The notes under the pieces were generated by a model. That model was not told the DNA's origin and searched no databases. It saw nothing but the letters and a program-made list of their open reading frames with translations. A DNA stretch of 64,000 bases from Amblyornis subalaris (lineage: Eukaryota > Chordata > Aves > Passeriformes > Ptilonorhynchidae). The DNA is taken from the NCBI GenBank assembly GCA_018881555.1, contig JACAXG010000231.1, positions 558,001 to 622,000 on the forward strand, read 5' to 3'. Both the position numbers and the translations under genes were made by a program. Positions 38,801-53,800 of this stretch are shown here, piece after piece (positions within the stretch are counted from its first letter, which is position 1; every line of letters starts with the position of its first letter).

Positions 38801-41800
38801 AAAGACATGCAATGTTTTAGCTAAAACTTCTTTTAGAGGATGTTTAATTAGCCAGGCAGTTAGCAGTTATCCCATCTGTTCCTGTGCAAACTGTAAGTTG
38901 TTTTTACGCAAATTATACATAATCAAATTTACAAAAACAGTTATAAACTCCAGTTATAGTATTCATCAGCTAAATAAATTTTTTGGCACTTAACACCAAA
39001 GCAAGTTTTATCACTGACTCGGGAATGGACCTTTGGAAAAATCTTTGTAAAGACAACACAGAATTTTAAGTAAATACTTATGAAAACCTGTATTTTATCT
39101 AACTGTATTGGGTTTATGTAGCAAGGTTTCAGTAGCAGGGGCATTGCAGAGGTGCCTTCTGTGGGAAGAGCCCAGGGGCTGCCCCCATGCCAGACACAGA
39201 CAGTTCCAGACAGCTGCAAATCACATCTACCACTGGCCAAAGCTCAACTCATCAGCGACACTAGTAGGGCTTCTAGGGATACCATGTTTACAGAACAGTA
39301 ACTGTGCAGCAGGTTTAAGAGAGAGCGGTGAGAAAAATGGGAGCGGAACAACCGTGAAGTCACCAAGGTCAGTGAAGAAGGAGAAGGAGGTGCTCCACGA
39401 GAACCATGAGATTCCCTTGCAGCTTTTGGAGAACACCACAGTGATGTAGGTTTTTTCCCCCAGAGCCTATGAAGGATTATGGTGGAGCAGATTCACCTAC
39501 AGCCTGTGGAGGACCCCATGCTAGAGCAGGTGGCTATGCCCTGAAGGATGCTGCAACCCATGCAGAGCACACAAAGGAGTAAGTTCCTGGCAGGAACTGC
39601 AGCTCATGGAGAAGAGCCCACAAAGGAGCAGGTTTTCCGGCAGGAGCTTCAACCTGTAGGGAACCCATGCTGGCCCAGTTCTTAAAAGAACTGCAGCCTA
39701 TGGAAGGGACCCACTGAGCCTGGGGATGTGGGGAAGATGGTTTTAGTTTTGCTCCTTGCAATCCTACTCTATTTTTAATTCACAATAAATTACACTGATC
39801 TTCCTCAATTCAAGTCTGTTTTGCTCATGACAGTGAATCAGAGTGATCCCCCTGCAGTACTCATCTTCACCCATGACATTTTTCGACTCTTCTTTCTCCA
39901 CTATACTGAGGGCAGGAAAAGGGAGCATGGCTTGGCAAGCACCTGGGAGCCGGCCAAGGTTAACCCACTACACTAACCTTTTCCCATCTCAAATAAATAA
40001 ATAAATAGCTATCCCTCTAAAAAAACTGGAAAGTAAATTCAAGGCAAAGATGACTCACTAAATCAATCACTTACCCTTTTGATGATTACCCCAAAAACCA
40101 CCAGAACAACTGGTAATAGCAGAGTCTTTGTGTATCTTACTGGAGTCTACAACGGAAACCAACTTCATTAATTGCTTTCTATTCATCTATAATTACTTCA
40201 ATCATCATTTAAAAAAAATAATAAGCTCTTCCTGGAGTAAAATGTAAATGTAAACTCCACCCAGCAATCATACTAAAGGACATAATACTAGGGTCATCAG
40301 CAAATTATTTCTGGTTCTTTGGCAAGCCACCCAATAGACTGCATCTCATCTGAATTTGAGTACTATGGGCTGAGTAACCTATAAACATTCTAAATGCATA
40401 TCTGGATACTAATATGCTAAAAGAAGTCTACTAGTGCCACATTATGAAGCTTCAGCACTGTTCTGCAGTCCAAACCTACCACATAAGGCTTTTACAGCTC
40501 TCAGTGCATTTTCCATAAACTCAAATCCAGGTACTGAGAGCCCCATAAAATCTTGTTTGCAGGACTGTAACCTTTCATTTAGTCCTGAGGAAGCACTTCT
40601 TTCATTCAAGTAAGCACATTTCTTAGATTCAAAATCAAAACACTCTTTTGGTTTTAGTTCATTTAAATGCAATAAAACCAGCTAAATTTAGATTTAGTTC
40701 ATTAATTTCTCTTTTCACAAGTATGCACTTGAACTTATGATGGCAGTAGAAGTGTGGTTCTCAAATGTTTTAAGTTACAAATGAAGAAAAAGCAAGAATT
40801 TCCCTCTTCCATAATCATATATTTTGACCAAATTACCTCTTTTTCCATGAAGTCAAACTCAGCAGCGCAGGTATACATTAATGTATCAAAATCCTTGTAG
40901 CCAATAAACTTAGATTTCAAGATATTTCCTATATGAGCCTGGTAGGATATACAAGAAAAAAACCCGAACTGTAGTAAGCAAAAACTGTCCTGTTTTCCAC
41001 AACAAAACAGTTTAAATATGAGAAATTATATTATATGAGAAATATTTTTAATTAGAACAGAAGTTCATACCACTTACAATATTGTTATAACAACATCAAA
41101 AATCTACTTCCAGTGTATTAAATAACATCTTTGAGTCTAACATGGACTGGACAGTGTTAAACAAAAAGCAAAAAACAGCAGAACAAACTGTTACCATTGT
41201 GATTGGATTCAACGAGTGTATAGTTTTGCACACTCATCTTTTATCCCTTGATACACACCTGCAGACAGGTTTTTAACAATAGAATAAAGGGGCTGAAATA
41301 CAGCAACAAGACCTTGTTACAACAAGCATTTCAAAACTGTCCCAAAAATTAGCTTTAGAGAAGAGTGAACTGACAAGCTGAGTAAATAAAAGGTGTAGGT
41401 AGAAGATACCCAAAACAAACAAATACCTATAAATCCACATTTAAAAACAAACACATACAGCATTTACTAAGTGAAAAGTAAAGATATTTGTATTTTCACA
41501 AACTTTGGTAATAACATCTCAAAGTGATAAAACATAATGGAAGAAAAAGCAAATATACAATCTCTCTCCCATTTCTGCAAAACAAATATTGGAAATTCAG
41601 GAAAGTATACCAGTAAGTTGTCAATATCAAAATATTTATTAAAATATTTATAAAATTTTTGAAAACACCAACCAGATACTCTGATAAGAGAACTTACGTC
41701 ATCAGCTATTCCAAACACAAAAGAAGTCAGGTATTTCAATGTGACTGTCCCAAATAACCAGGCACATCCTTCAATGACCTTGAAAAATATAATTAGAATG

Positions 41801-44800
41801 AAATAAATTTATCTTAAACTTTTACACAATTTTTTTCTTTTTTAAAAGGCTTATTAAATTTAGCTACTACTTACAAACTCTCCTATGTTCCTACCCATAC
41901 GTACAGTATTTTCTTCCCAAATTTCAGTACACTGGGGTGTGTTAAGTCTTTTTGTATTTTCTGTTACAGCTGAAATAATAATGTGCAACACTACAGCTGT
42001 AACCACTGCACACCGTCGCGGCAGAGGAGGTACCAAAGACAACTTTAAGTAAGGGCAGGAGAACTGCCAGTTCCATCTGTTTTGCACACACCAGTGTGTA
42101 GGGACTGTTTTCCAACAAGAGCCGCTCTGTATTATCAGGCTGTGCTACCCGGGTAATTGAAATCTTTGGAGGAATTTGCTGATTTATAGCACTGTCTCAA
42201 GATAATCTGAGGTTAGAACTTCATGGAAACATAAACGAAGTATGTACAGTTACTACTTTTAGTTATATATCAAGTTTATCCCTGTACCAAAAAGGTTAAA
42301 TTCTTGGCAGTGTAGCTTCATCTAGCTAATTCTTTATAGAACTGGATCAACTGAATAGGACAAACTGTCTCAGTACCTTGTATTTGGGACTCACAGCAGA
42401 TGCTTTCAGAGAGAATGCAACAAAACACAAACTGATCTTTGCCCTCATGTAACCAGGGTTTTTATGTGACGATGGGCTGCATTCAGTCATCTCATTTAAT
42501 GGCTGCTAAGAAACCTAAATACCTAGGAGGTTTCCTAATCCTTTTCTGAATGCCTCTCGTTTTTTTGCTTCCACAGTAACTTTCTTATTCCTTATAAGCT
42601 TACTGCTGCTAGCATAAGGGGCACTAAAAAAACTATAATTACATCCTACTTTTATTCACTGGCTTTATCATATTTACCTTTATTTTGCATGATGTAGAAT
42701 TCTAACCTATTTTAAAATCTCAGCTATTTGGTGAATCTACATTAATAATCATCTTCATACTCTACTTAAATTTGATGATAGTAGATTTTGGGGGAATGCA
42801 TTCTAGTTTTTTGATTTTTTTTTTAAGTAAGACATTGATTGAGACTGCATGCAATATTTAGGATGTTACATATGAATTTCCCAAAAAAAATAAATTCTGC
42901 TTTCTCTACGGTTCCTTCTCCGTGACTTTCATCATGTATTTCCCTTTTTGGTGCCTGCTCAGTAATGAATTGATGTGTTCAGAAAACTCTTCATAAGAAT
43001 ACCAAGATTTCTCTGCTGAGTGGCAAGACTTTATTTAGGACCAAATATTTTATACACACTTTTAGGGTGGTGGTGGTGGTCTTCTTTTGAAAATTTACCA
43101 TTTAATCCCACCCTTTGTTTCTGACCTTCTAACATTTACACCTTACCTCATAGAGTTTAATTTCTTTTATTGTTCCAGTTAGGTAACTTCTCCAAAAAGT
43201 TACTGAAATTTAAGTGCATTACATTCACCCACACACCCTTATCTACATCCTTCAGAGAAGTCAAACACTTTTGTGAGGCATGACTTCCTTCCACAGAGGC
43301 TACATTGGATCTATCTCATTATGCTGCAAGTACATACAGCTTAACAATTTCGTCATTGTACATGCTTTTATTCTTTTACAAAAACCAGATTTAAGAGTCT
43401 GTCATTCCACAAATGCCTTGGATCTCCATTTCAAAAATCTGACATGAGATTTGCCTACACTCTGAATTTCTCTGGTACCACAGCTAGCTACATTGGCAGG
43501 CATATATGCATGCACTGCAGTTTGCTATAAATATTTTAATTTCTTCCTATTCTAATTCTTTTATAATAACTGTATGAATTTCACCCAGTTTTGCTAACAG
43601 GTTACCCTTCATTTAAAAAGAAAGCTTGTCTTAAGCTGGTCATAGTCTTGGTAGGCTCCCATTTCAGGTGTTTTTACATGTTAACGTTGTGTCTTACGCA
43701 GCAAGTCACTTCTCGTGTTTTCCACAGTGTTGTACTTTATTTGTAATACTTTCGGGAGTGTTCTCCCTGTCTGGACCTGACTTCTGCCCTCAAACCTCAC
43801 CCACAAACCCTACAGTGTTTTACTCTGACTTGCTTCCCTATATAATTTTAAGTTGTTTGCTGTTGTTAGAAAAATATCCTTAAAAAATTATATAGGGCGC
43901 ATTTCAGTGAATATCTAATGCAGTATCTTAATCTCCATTTCTGCAAGCACTGTTAGCCTTTTACTCACCTCTTCTAAACTGACCTTTATTTTAAAGGAAC
44001 TTCCATACAGATCTTAGGTTTTGTAAACACATTAAGTTGGCAATTTAAAATCAAACATGTTGCCATTTGAAGGCTATTTCAGCTTTCTGATATAAATGTA
44101 TGTTTAAGTCCTTTTTATTTCTTCAAGAATTTAAGATTAATTGCTGGGAACATGAGCAATTTATTAAAGACCGTAGTTCAGCTATATTCCTTGATTTTCA
44201 ATTATCAGAAACTAAATCAGAAGTTTTTTCTGTATTTGACTAAAACAAAAAAAAAGAAGTAATCGTTTTTCTCTGAAATTCAAAATACATGAAATTTCTT
44301 ACCCATACATAGACTTCTCTTCTGCGCCTTTTCAAGACTTTTGGACTCCATTCAAGAATTCCCTAATTAAAAAATGAATGCATATTTTCAGGTAACATAG
44401 TAACAACAAGCTATTCTACTACTCTGAATGAGAGGTTTTTTCCTTTTGGTAAGCCTATTGCACCACACAGTTATTTATTAAAAAACCTTACATAACTAAT
44501 AAAACTTGAAATATGAATAAATATATACTAATATGATCTCACTCTGCACTGGCAAAAAGTGCCAACATAAAAACTCTTACTGTAGTTTATGTACAATTAA
44601 TGGAAGACTACTTTTCTCCTGAACAAGTAAGCAGATTCTAAACTTCTTTAAATCAAAGCCAATGGGAAACTAAATTCTGTCTGCTTCTGTGAATGACAAG
44701 TGACTGAAGCAATAAATAAATCAGTGGCAGCATGACACAAACAATTTTTAAGTTAGGCAACAGAGTATGGAGGGCAGTAGGAGTTACTCCTTTCTATTTC

Positions 44801-47800
44801 ACAATATGTTCATTTTATGATGCAAGGAAGACACATTTTAGGTTGATCTGATGAACAATGTAATCAAAAGCTTCCAGAAATCCAGTCCACATGTGAGACT
44901 GAGGCCGCTATAAGCATCCAAATAACACACAAACAACAAATACTTTTTCCAAAGCGGAAAACAGGCAAGGAACTCAACATACCTGTACTTAATATATAAT
45001 TACAGAAGCTGCTATGAGAAACTAGAATGGATTTATAACAAGCAAACTATACTACAGCAAATATGCAGCCAAGGCAGTTTATTGCTAGCGTAAGTGAGAA
45101 ATTACCACACTCTTGCTGATGGACAAAATATAAACAAACAAACAAAAGAGACAAAAGGAATCAGAAATTAAGATGGTTTGTAGTAAGCTACATAGGATCT
45201 GTTTATGTAACCTTATCTCCTATTCCTTATGTACGTGAATCCCTTACGAGCAACTGACAGAGGTTGTGGGCTGTTTTCCTACTTAAGGAAAAATTACAAT
45301 AATGAATGATGAGATGATGGATCTTCAGTGAATAATTTCACTAAGACAGCAGTATGATGCGGCATTTTCAAACAGTCTTAAACCACTGTTATATATGATT
45401 TAGTAACCTGTTCTGCACTAGCAGATTCACTATCAATAAGAAGCACTTAAATGAAACTCTTCCTTGCTCACGTTCTTGTTTTACAGTTACTCTGGTAAAA
45501 ATTACATGCATGGTAAATTTTATATTTCTATAAAAAGAAGGGAGTTATAAAAGTAGGAGAACTGAGCCTTAACTGAATTTCTCTTACGAAGAGGTTTTGG
45601 TGTAAACCCATGATTTTTCTGAATTAGTATTTACCCGTTCACCAGATATCTTTATGGTCTAATTCTGTTTGTCATGTGCAAGATTTCTCATCTGTCTGGT
45701 AATGCAGCAGTTTCACATTTTACATCAATACATATATAAGAGTACAGCACTGCAGTCTTAGCACATCATATGATACTTCTTAAACAACTCACCGAGATAA
45801 CTACTAAAGATGCAGCATAATATGATGTCAGTAACATTGAATTACCAAACATCAGAATAAAACACACTAGAAGAGACACCTAAAAGAAAAAAATAAAAAT
45901 AATTACATTTAAAATAGAAAAGGTAAGAATTACCTAATGTGTTGACAGCTTTAAATTTAAAACCATCTATTTCACAGCAAAGTGCAAGCATGATACTCAC
46001 ACTTGCAGTTTTTTTCTGAAAACACTGATTATAAGGACTTAATGGCAGTAGGTAGCCAAGTGTAGATGATTGTTTTAATTTATATTTTAAAAGTACTTCA
46101 GAACAAATCCTGTTCATAGGATTAATTTATGTGATACAACAGCTACATTTCCAAAGTTACTTCTAACACATTCATTTTTTTCCAAATTGTTGCAGAGTTC
46201 TCCAACCTACTGTTTTCCTAACTGACATATACTTTAAATACCATCAATCATCAAAGTCAAGGAAGCAGAACTCTGACTGTTTGATCATATGCACGTCATT
46301 AGATAAGTTTGAAGGTCAAGGCTGAAATACAACTTTTATCCACGATCCTGATCTACTGTGCTTTCTTTTTTAATACAAAGCAATCAGAATTACATTTTCT
46401 AACTTGGAGAGCAAAATAAATAAGCAAGCTCTGTCCTCTTTTATACACAGGAATAAAGAAAAATAACATAGTTATTTGCAGATTTTTCTATTCCCCACCT
46501 CACATAGTTAAAACTTTCATTTTCCACAGGAGGAGGATGGTTGGAGGGAGGCAAAAACTGAAAACACCACAAAACAGACTGGCAGTTTACCCACTAAGCT
46601 GTCTCTGTAATATAACATGACTGTTTATCTATCTGAAAATAGGCTATTCGTGGCACTTCAGCACGAAAATTATGATACAGCTATTGACATAAGCTAACAA
46701 GCTTAAGTATGTCATCCTGCTTCAGTCAAAAAACTTCTGAACAAATCTGCTTATTTTGTCCTGGGTTTATATGAGAAATAAGTTGCATAGAACCTACTAC
46801 TGCCTTTAGTTTATCATTTACACTATTTCAAAAAAATGTTTGCAAACATATGAAATACAATTTAATTTCTTTTCTGGGGAAATATTCTCTTTTTGTCCAC
46901 TGAGCTAGCACAGCACAATTTTAGCAAAAAGAATATTTTTAAAAAGAATCACATTTCTTAAAAAAAATTGTTTACATCTTCTTTACATTTAAAACTGTAA
47001 TCTCACTTCAAAGAACAAAACTCCTGGTAGCAAATCTTGATCATTATCTCAACTTTAAAAATTAAAATCAGAAATTATGCAAAACCACATCTTTTACTTA
47101 TCATCTCCTTTCTTTCTTTCTTTTCTCACACAGTTTTGAAAAAAAAAAANTTTTTTGTCCTTCTTTTTAAATATTTCCCCAAATTGTTTAAGCAAAAAAT
47201 CTTTGTANGGTAAAGACTAGAGTAGTTTTGAAAACTCAATTTTAGTTCCAATCCAGACCTCTCCCTCCCTTATTATTGCATGGTTTCAACCATTGTGCAA
47301 CAAAGAAAAACACTTGAGACAAATGTTCCCTTGATGTTTTGAGCTGTTTGAGAGGATTTAAGTATTTTTTAAAAACTATTACCATGTGAGCAGATAGTAT
47401 CTTCTGTAATTTGCTGGAGTCAATATAACCCATAATACACACTGCAAATAACGAAGCTATCTAAAATCAAAAGTGAAAGAGAAGTTAAAACAATTTCCAC
47501 TGGTGCAGTCTTTCATGCAAAAAAAGATTATTCAAACAATCATTAACTTTTATTGCTACTTTTCTGCTAAGTAAGTACTTAGGCATAACAATTTCTTTCA
47601 AAAAACCTATTGTGGTGCTCTTAGTAACAATTATCAAATATAGTTGAACATTTAAGAAATAAGTATTCAGCTTTATAAAAACGCAAGTCACCAAAATACA
47701 GCACTAACACATTACCTTTGACCCTTACATTTAAAACAAAATTAGAAAAAAAAAAGCCACAAACCCCCCTCCCCAAATCAGTCCAAAACCTCGAAAGAAT

Positions 47801-50800
47801 TATTCATTAAGATTATTTAAGTTTTCAGCAAAGTATGGAAACATCCACAATTTGCTGCTGAGGAAAATAAGACTTGCTGACTCACTGATTAGGCAGCCTG
47901 TTAGAAGTCATGCAAGAAATTAACGAAATTAAGAAGTGAACCTGTAACTTCAAATTTCAGGCTTAGCATCTAAACACGTTATAGTGACGAGTTTCTCTCA
48001 ATATTTTACAGAATTTATTGGTTGGTTCCCTCTTATGCAGTTAGAAAACTTGCATATTGCAGCTTATATTGATTGTTTAAAGCTATGAACTCAAACCAAG
48101 CAACATCTGCTTCAAGTAAGACAAGTGAAAAGGTCTGGAGACATGGATTTCAGTCAACAGGCTACATTTCAACCAATTCAAACACTAAGAAAGTTGCTGT
48201 ATGACAGCATCCTACTGCTCACATTAGCATTCACTAGATTTCAATGCTAACTAAAGTTACCTCAACTATCCAAAATTTCAGATTACAGCACTGGTCAGAT
48301 TCATCAAAATTAAATACGAAATCCTGCAGAATCATGCCAGATATTACACACCATGCAAACACTGCTCCATTAAAAAATTTAGAACAGCCTGAAGAGATGC
48401 AAGATCAATGCCTTTTCTCATTTTTGTACTTCAAAATACGAAGATTTTTCTTGTTCTAATGTAATGATCTCAGGCTGGGGGCTGTTTTTAAGGGAAAAGT
48501 ATATTTTTTAAATCCTGGAAACAGAATACTAAGTGGTATAAACGGTCAACTTTTAAACTTAAGACTAGAAAAATACTGATGTGATAAATGGTGAGAATCT
48601 TTCCTGAGAGCAAGAGTGAAATCTGGCTAAAAGGAAAGCACTGGTATAGTTGTGAATTCAGTGGCTGTCTATACAAAGCAGTCAATTTGGCCAGATTAGA
48701 CAAAGAGACTATTAAAAGGTAAATAAGGGCTCACCTGGGTTAGAAGAACAAACTGAGCAAACTGCCAGGGAAGCATGAAAAAGATATTAGAAACACACAG
48801 TGCAATCAAGCTTCCTGTATTAATATTCGGAATCCTTGGGAAAAAGAGACAGAATAGGCATCAGTAAGTACAATTACACAGGTGTTTGCATACAATTGAA
48901 AAGTATAATAGAAAATGCAATAAAAACACAGTTACCTTGGAAGATAGCTAGCAATACTGATCAACTACAAATAACACTGCTCAAGTAAATTTAATATCCT
49001 TTTTTTCTTGAGTTTCCATGACAACAGTTCTGATGCTTAATGTTTCTTAACTATTTGATGAGTCACTGATTACCAAACAAGTCTTCTCCTGGCAGTATGC
49101 AGTACAGCAGGCCAAAGTATGTTATTTGCAAGTGCTTCACCTTCTTGTGACAACTCTACAGTCAGGTCACAACCATTTCCATTTCAGCTGGAATCACAAC
49201 TATTCTCAGAATGATCTGCATTTCAAAGTGATTTAACTCCTCTCTCTCACATTTCCTCCGTATTTACTTTCTGCAACTTTCTGCTAGCAATCCTGAGTGA
49301 TGTTTCACGGAAGGAGACAATGACAAATACATGAAACTCATCTGTAACCAGTCTATTCTCCATGTCCTGAAATAAGTGCTATTCGAAATAGTTAATCCTG
49401 TGTTAGCTTCAAGTTTGATTCAGAAACGTCATCTTTCAAATTACACTAAATTCTAGAGAGCATGTATCTTTTCCTCACAAATTAGTGACAAACACAAAAT
49501 ATTTTTGCTTTGAACATCAATAACTACAAATCAGTATGACCTAGTAAAGGAAAATTTGTGATTATAAGTACCAAGTTCAGCTAAATCATAAATACATTGT
49601 AAATCTGATGCAATGGAGTTGGTGAAGTCCTTAAGTATGAACGATCATGCTTATTTTCCAAAACAGAGGCAAGACAGTAACATAATCATATTGCAAGCCA
49701 CAAACAATCACGGAAAAGCAGGTGTAATGAACAAGAGCATCCCTGCATTAATGTAATTAGACTGCTCTAAATCATTGAACTAGTTAATTAGACTAGTTAA
49801 TTAGTCACAGAAAACTGCAAGAACATACTAGCTCATGGGTGCCTATAGCATCCTTTGTTGCAAAGCATAGGCTTACTCTAAGTGCAGCCAACATACCACT
49901 CTCCAAGAGGGACAAAACCAATTGATGAAGTATCAGCTTGTTTCTCATGGGAAGGAAGGCACATCAACCAAAAATTCTGATTTTTACTTTAGCTATATAT
50001 TTGCCAACATAGTAACTCTGATTTTTACGTTAATCATGTCTTCAAGTTGCAAAGTTTTTCCTTTTAATAAGTGAGTTATATGACTGCAGTTCTACTGGTA
50101 CAGCGTCTGCAATGTAACAGCCACAGGAAAGTTTCTCTGTTAATGATACCATTGTTACAGCACGCAGAGGCATTTAAGTAAATGCACTTAAATAAATGTC
50201 CTGTGACATTCAATTTTTTTTAAAGCATTGTAAAGACCCAAGTATAAATTGAGAGGTACCTGAGAATATAGGTCAAAAGCAACATCTGCATCACAAGGAA
50301 TGGGTATGAGAAACTTTCACGAAGAGGTGGAGTCCACATGACGCGAGTGCACTAAAAATAAGAACTGGGTTAGATGGTAACATTCTCTGATACATTTCCA
50401 TAAAACCTTGCATTTGTATTTTAAAAATAAATGACTACAGATACTACAATAAAGCAAAAATCAAGGTACACCAGATTTTATTCAGAAAGCTAAAAAAACA
50501 AGCCAGGAAGCAGAAAAGAGGAAGGAAAAGGAAGTGGCTTCCAGACTTGAGGCCTAATAAGCACTGTTTAATTAAAATAGATCACTGCTTTTCCAAAATG
50601 AAATGTGGCAGCTAGAGAACAACCAGGAAAAAGCAGGACAGCAGCCGCTTGTCCCTGGTTCTGCTGAAATTATCAACTCTTCCAGGTAACTAAAATCACT
50701 CTCAAATTCAGGCAGTGACTTGTCACACTTAGACGGAGACAGTGCATGGGGAGAGGATCTGGAGGATAAACCAATATACTCTTCATTATGCTGGAGTTCT

Positions 50801-53800
50801 CTAGGTTATAAACATTTCACATTTCTATTAGCAGCAGCACATAAAGTATAAAATCTGAAGTTGCCTTCCAAAACAGGCTAGGACACTGAACACACAAAAT
50901 TACGTTGATACAGACTCTATACTAACTCTATACATAACTTACATATTTCACTCTTTAACCCTTATTAAACAAAGCATAATACAACGAACTCAGCTGAACA
51001 GTTTTTTCATTAATTTCTTAATTAATGGGGTTCATGACAAATAAATAATGGGCCTCATGGCAAATGACTCAGTTACAACTGTTGTTTATATTTATGTCCA
51101 GTGCTTATATTCAGCTCCTTATAAAGTGCTTGCAGTGACCATCAAAAAAGAACTGAAAAGAAAAGAAATCAATAGATTTGCATTAAAAATGAGAAGTAGG
51201 TTCTTTACAACTACAGCAGAAAAATGTAATTCATCTTAACATGGACCATAATGAAGCTATGAAAAGCTTGTAGAATATTGATGCCAGAATGTTCCTTCTC
51301 CTTTGCTTCCTAGAATCTTAAACCCATTTTTAAAATACTGCTTTAGCGAAGAAGTCACTAGAATCAACATTGTATAATTCCTTGCTTATCGACTTGCTAT
51401 TTCCCAAATATCCCAATAGTGTAAAATAAATGCAAAGCACAAAAACCCATCACATTAATCAGAGTCCCTCATGTCTAGAAGCACTCTTTGTAAAAGCTGC
51501 ACCTATTATCATTAAAATAAACCTTTCATAAATACATGTACTAACGTGCTGCCCTCAGCTGACTGCACAGATGTGACGAGTTAATTTTTTTTGATAAGCA
51601 ATAAATATAATCATGATTATTCTAAAGCAATATAGTAATTTTGAATATTTTTCAAGACTACAGCAACATTTGATTTACCAGATCTTATGATACTGGAGGA
51701 GACAAGACAGGAAAAAAATGATGAGCATATACAACCATAAAAAAGAAGCATTACCTTAAAAGCGGATTGACTAACGTGGGCTATGCTACTTTTCTATATT
51801 GGGAATGTAATGCTAAACTCAATCATCTGTGGATGATTTATCAAGGCTGTAAACTAACTTTGCTGCAGGTAGAAATTTATCAGATTTGTCTAAGCTTGAA
51901 ATCATTAAAACACAGCAGCACAAGCACAGCTCAAACAAAAACATACAGCCTTAGGGTCACCAGCTCAAAGCGAGAAAGCATTTTTACATACCACTTTTAC
52001 ATAGCATTAGAGCTGAGATACCAAGACTTGCAGATCAGGCTTACTCATGTAGCTCAGCCCTATCCTCCCCAAATAGGAAAGGAAATTTTTAGCAGCTGGT
52101 CTAGCTTGACTGTACGTACTGCCGACCCACATGCAAGATGATTTGCACATAATCACAGGCACATCAAAGAGCTGGGTATTTTTTACACACATGTGCACAG
52201 GCACGTCCACAGCATGTGATTCAACAGAACACACAGTGAAGAGAGACCACCTAAGTACCTACATATGCTACCGTAACTATATACACAATATCAAACAACT
52301 CTTGAGTTATTTCATCCGGCTCCAGTCCAAAAACAAAGAGCAAGCTGAGATCCAATGCTGCACCTCTGCAAGTAATTCCTATTGTTCTCCAGAAATCCAT
52401 ACAGTTGAGCCTGAATCACAGTCTCCCTACTTAAGCTCTACCTCAGCCCAGACTACATCTGTGTAGAGCTATGCAGATCTGATTTCACATGGTTCTCCAA
52501 ATTACATTATCTGCACTTTTAGCCCAAGTCAAGTCATTCAAAGAGAGAGAAGCTCTCCTACAGTCTCCTATGGATAGAACTACTAGCGCCCTAGTAAAAG
52601 AAATGTTTCTTTTCATTATTGCTACCACCATCTTTGAAGTTTTCAAGAGGTTGTTTTCTGATGTTACACTTACCACCTTCACAGATGTGGCAAAATGGTG
52701 CCTACTCTATTAGTATTCCCTAGCAAAGGATAAAATGGTCATTTCACCTCAGGATGCCATTAAGAATAGAAATCCACACAAAATGTTGTATTTACACTGC
52801 CAGAGCATCACAAAAAGTTGAGCCACTCTACAACGTTTACCTGGTCTCAACTAGTCAGTTCAACATCCATAGGAGAAAATTCTTCATGGGGAATATTTAA
52901 AGAAAAACATTTCAAACAAAACTTGAAAATAAAATAGCTATTTCACCACATAGATTTTTGTTTTATAAGAAAACTGTCAAAGCTCACTATGAATAGAAGC
53001 ATCTTTAATTCTGTTACATACATGTTCTTCCTACTCAGTATTCTCTATCAAGTTCAGCTCAGTAAAATAAGAAAACAAAACATAAATTCAACCCTTAACT
53101 AAATTATAAGGTAGTTAGTTTCCATCTAGAAGATTTTGACAAATTTCCAAACATAAAATGAACACTAAAAAAGCCAACTAAACAAAACTGGCCAAGGGAA
53201 TCAGAAAAAAAGCCATGAGTTTTCTTCCAAAATATGAAACAATGACATGAACAGCATTAACTGGGAACATGAGGAGATGTTTCGAGTGACAGTTTCCTTT
53301 TTCTTTTTTCTTTCCTGCAATGCAGCTTACCAAACAAGTTTAGCATTGGAATCCTTTATACACTAATATACACATAATATATATGTATTATTTCTAAATA
53401 CACCCTTGTGTATCCAGGGTATAGAATACCAGCAGTACAGAGGTTTCTTTGTGGTTTTTTTTGTATAGATGAATTTCCAGTAAAATACATAACAATTTAA
53501 AGAAGCTTCTGTAGCTTACTCATACGGTACATGAAGCCCAGTTTTGTCTGGAATGGGCACAAAAATGGAGTATCTTCATGTTTTGAAACTTGAAGTCATT
53601 GTGCTACTAAGTTTCCACCTCAAGATGAATTTACAATACACTTCCTTTCTGATTTTTTATTTTAAGCACTAAGGGGACACACTGGTCTGTGCCATACATT
53701 TTCTAGTCATAGCCCATTTTGCTATCAATTGTGTCTTATTCATTTATTTAAGTTGAATTAAAGTGATTTAAATTCGATCTCTAATAGATAAGCAACATCA

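Noticed and set aside
39108..39449. 113-codon open frame
   Set aside because: Within the third LTR; LTR repeats give spurious frames.
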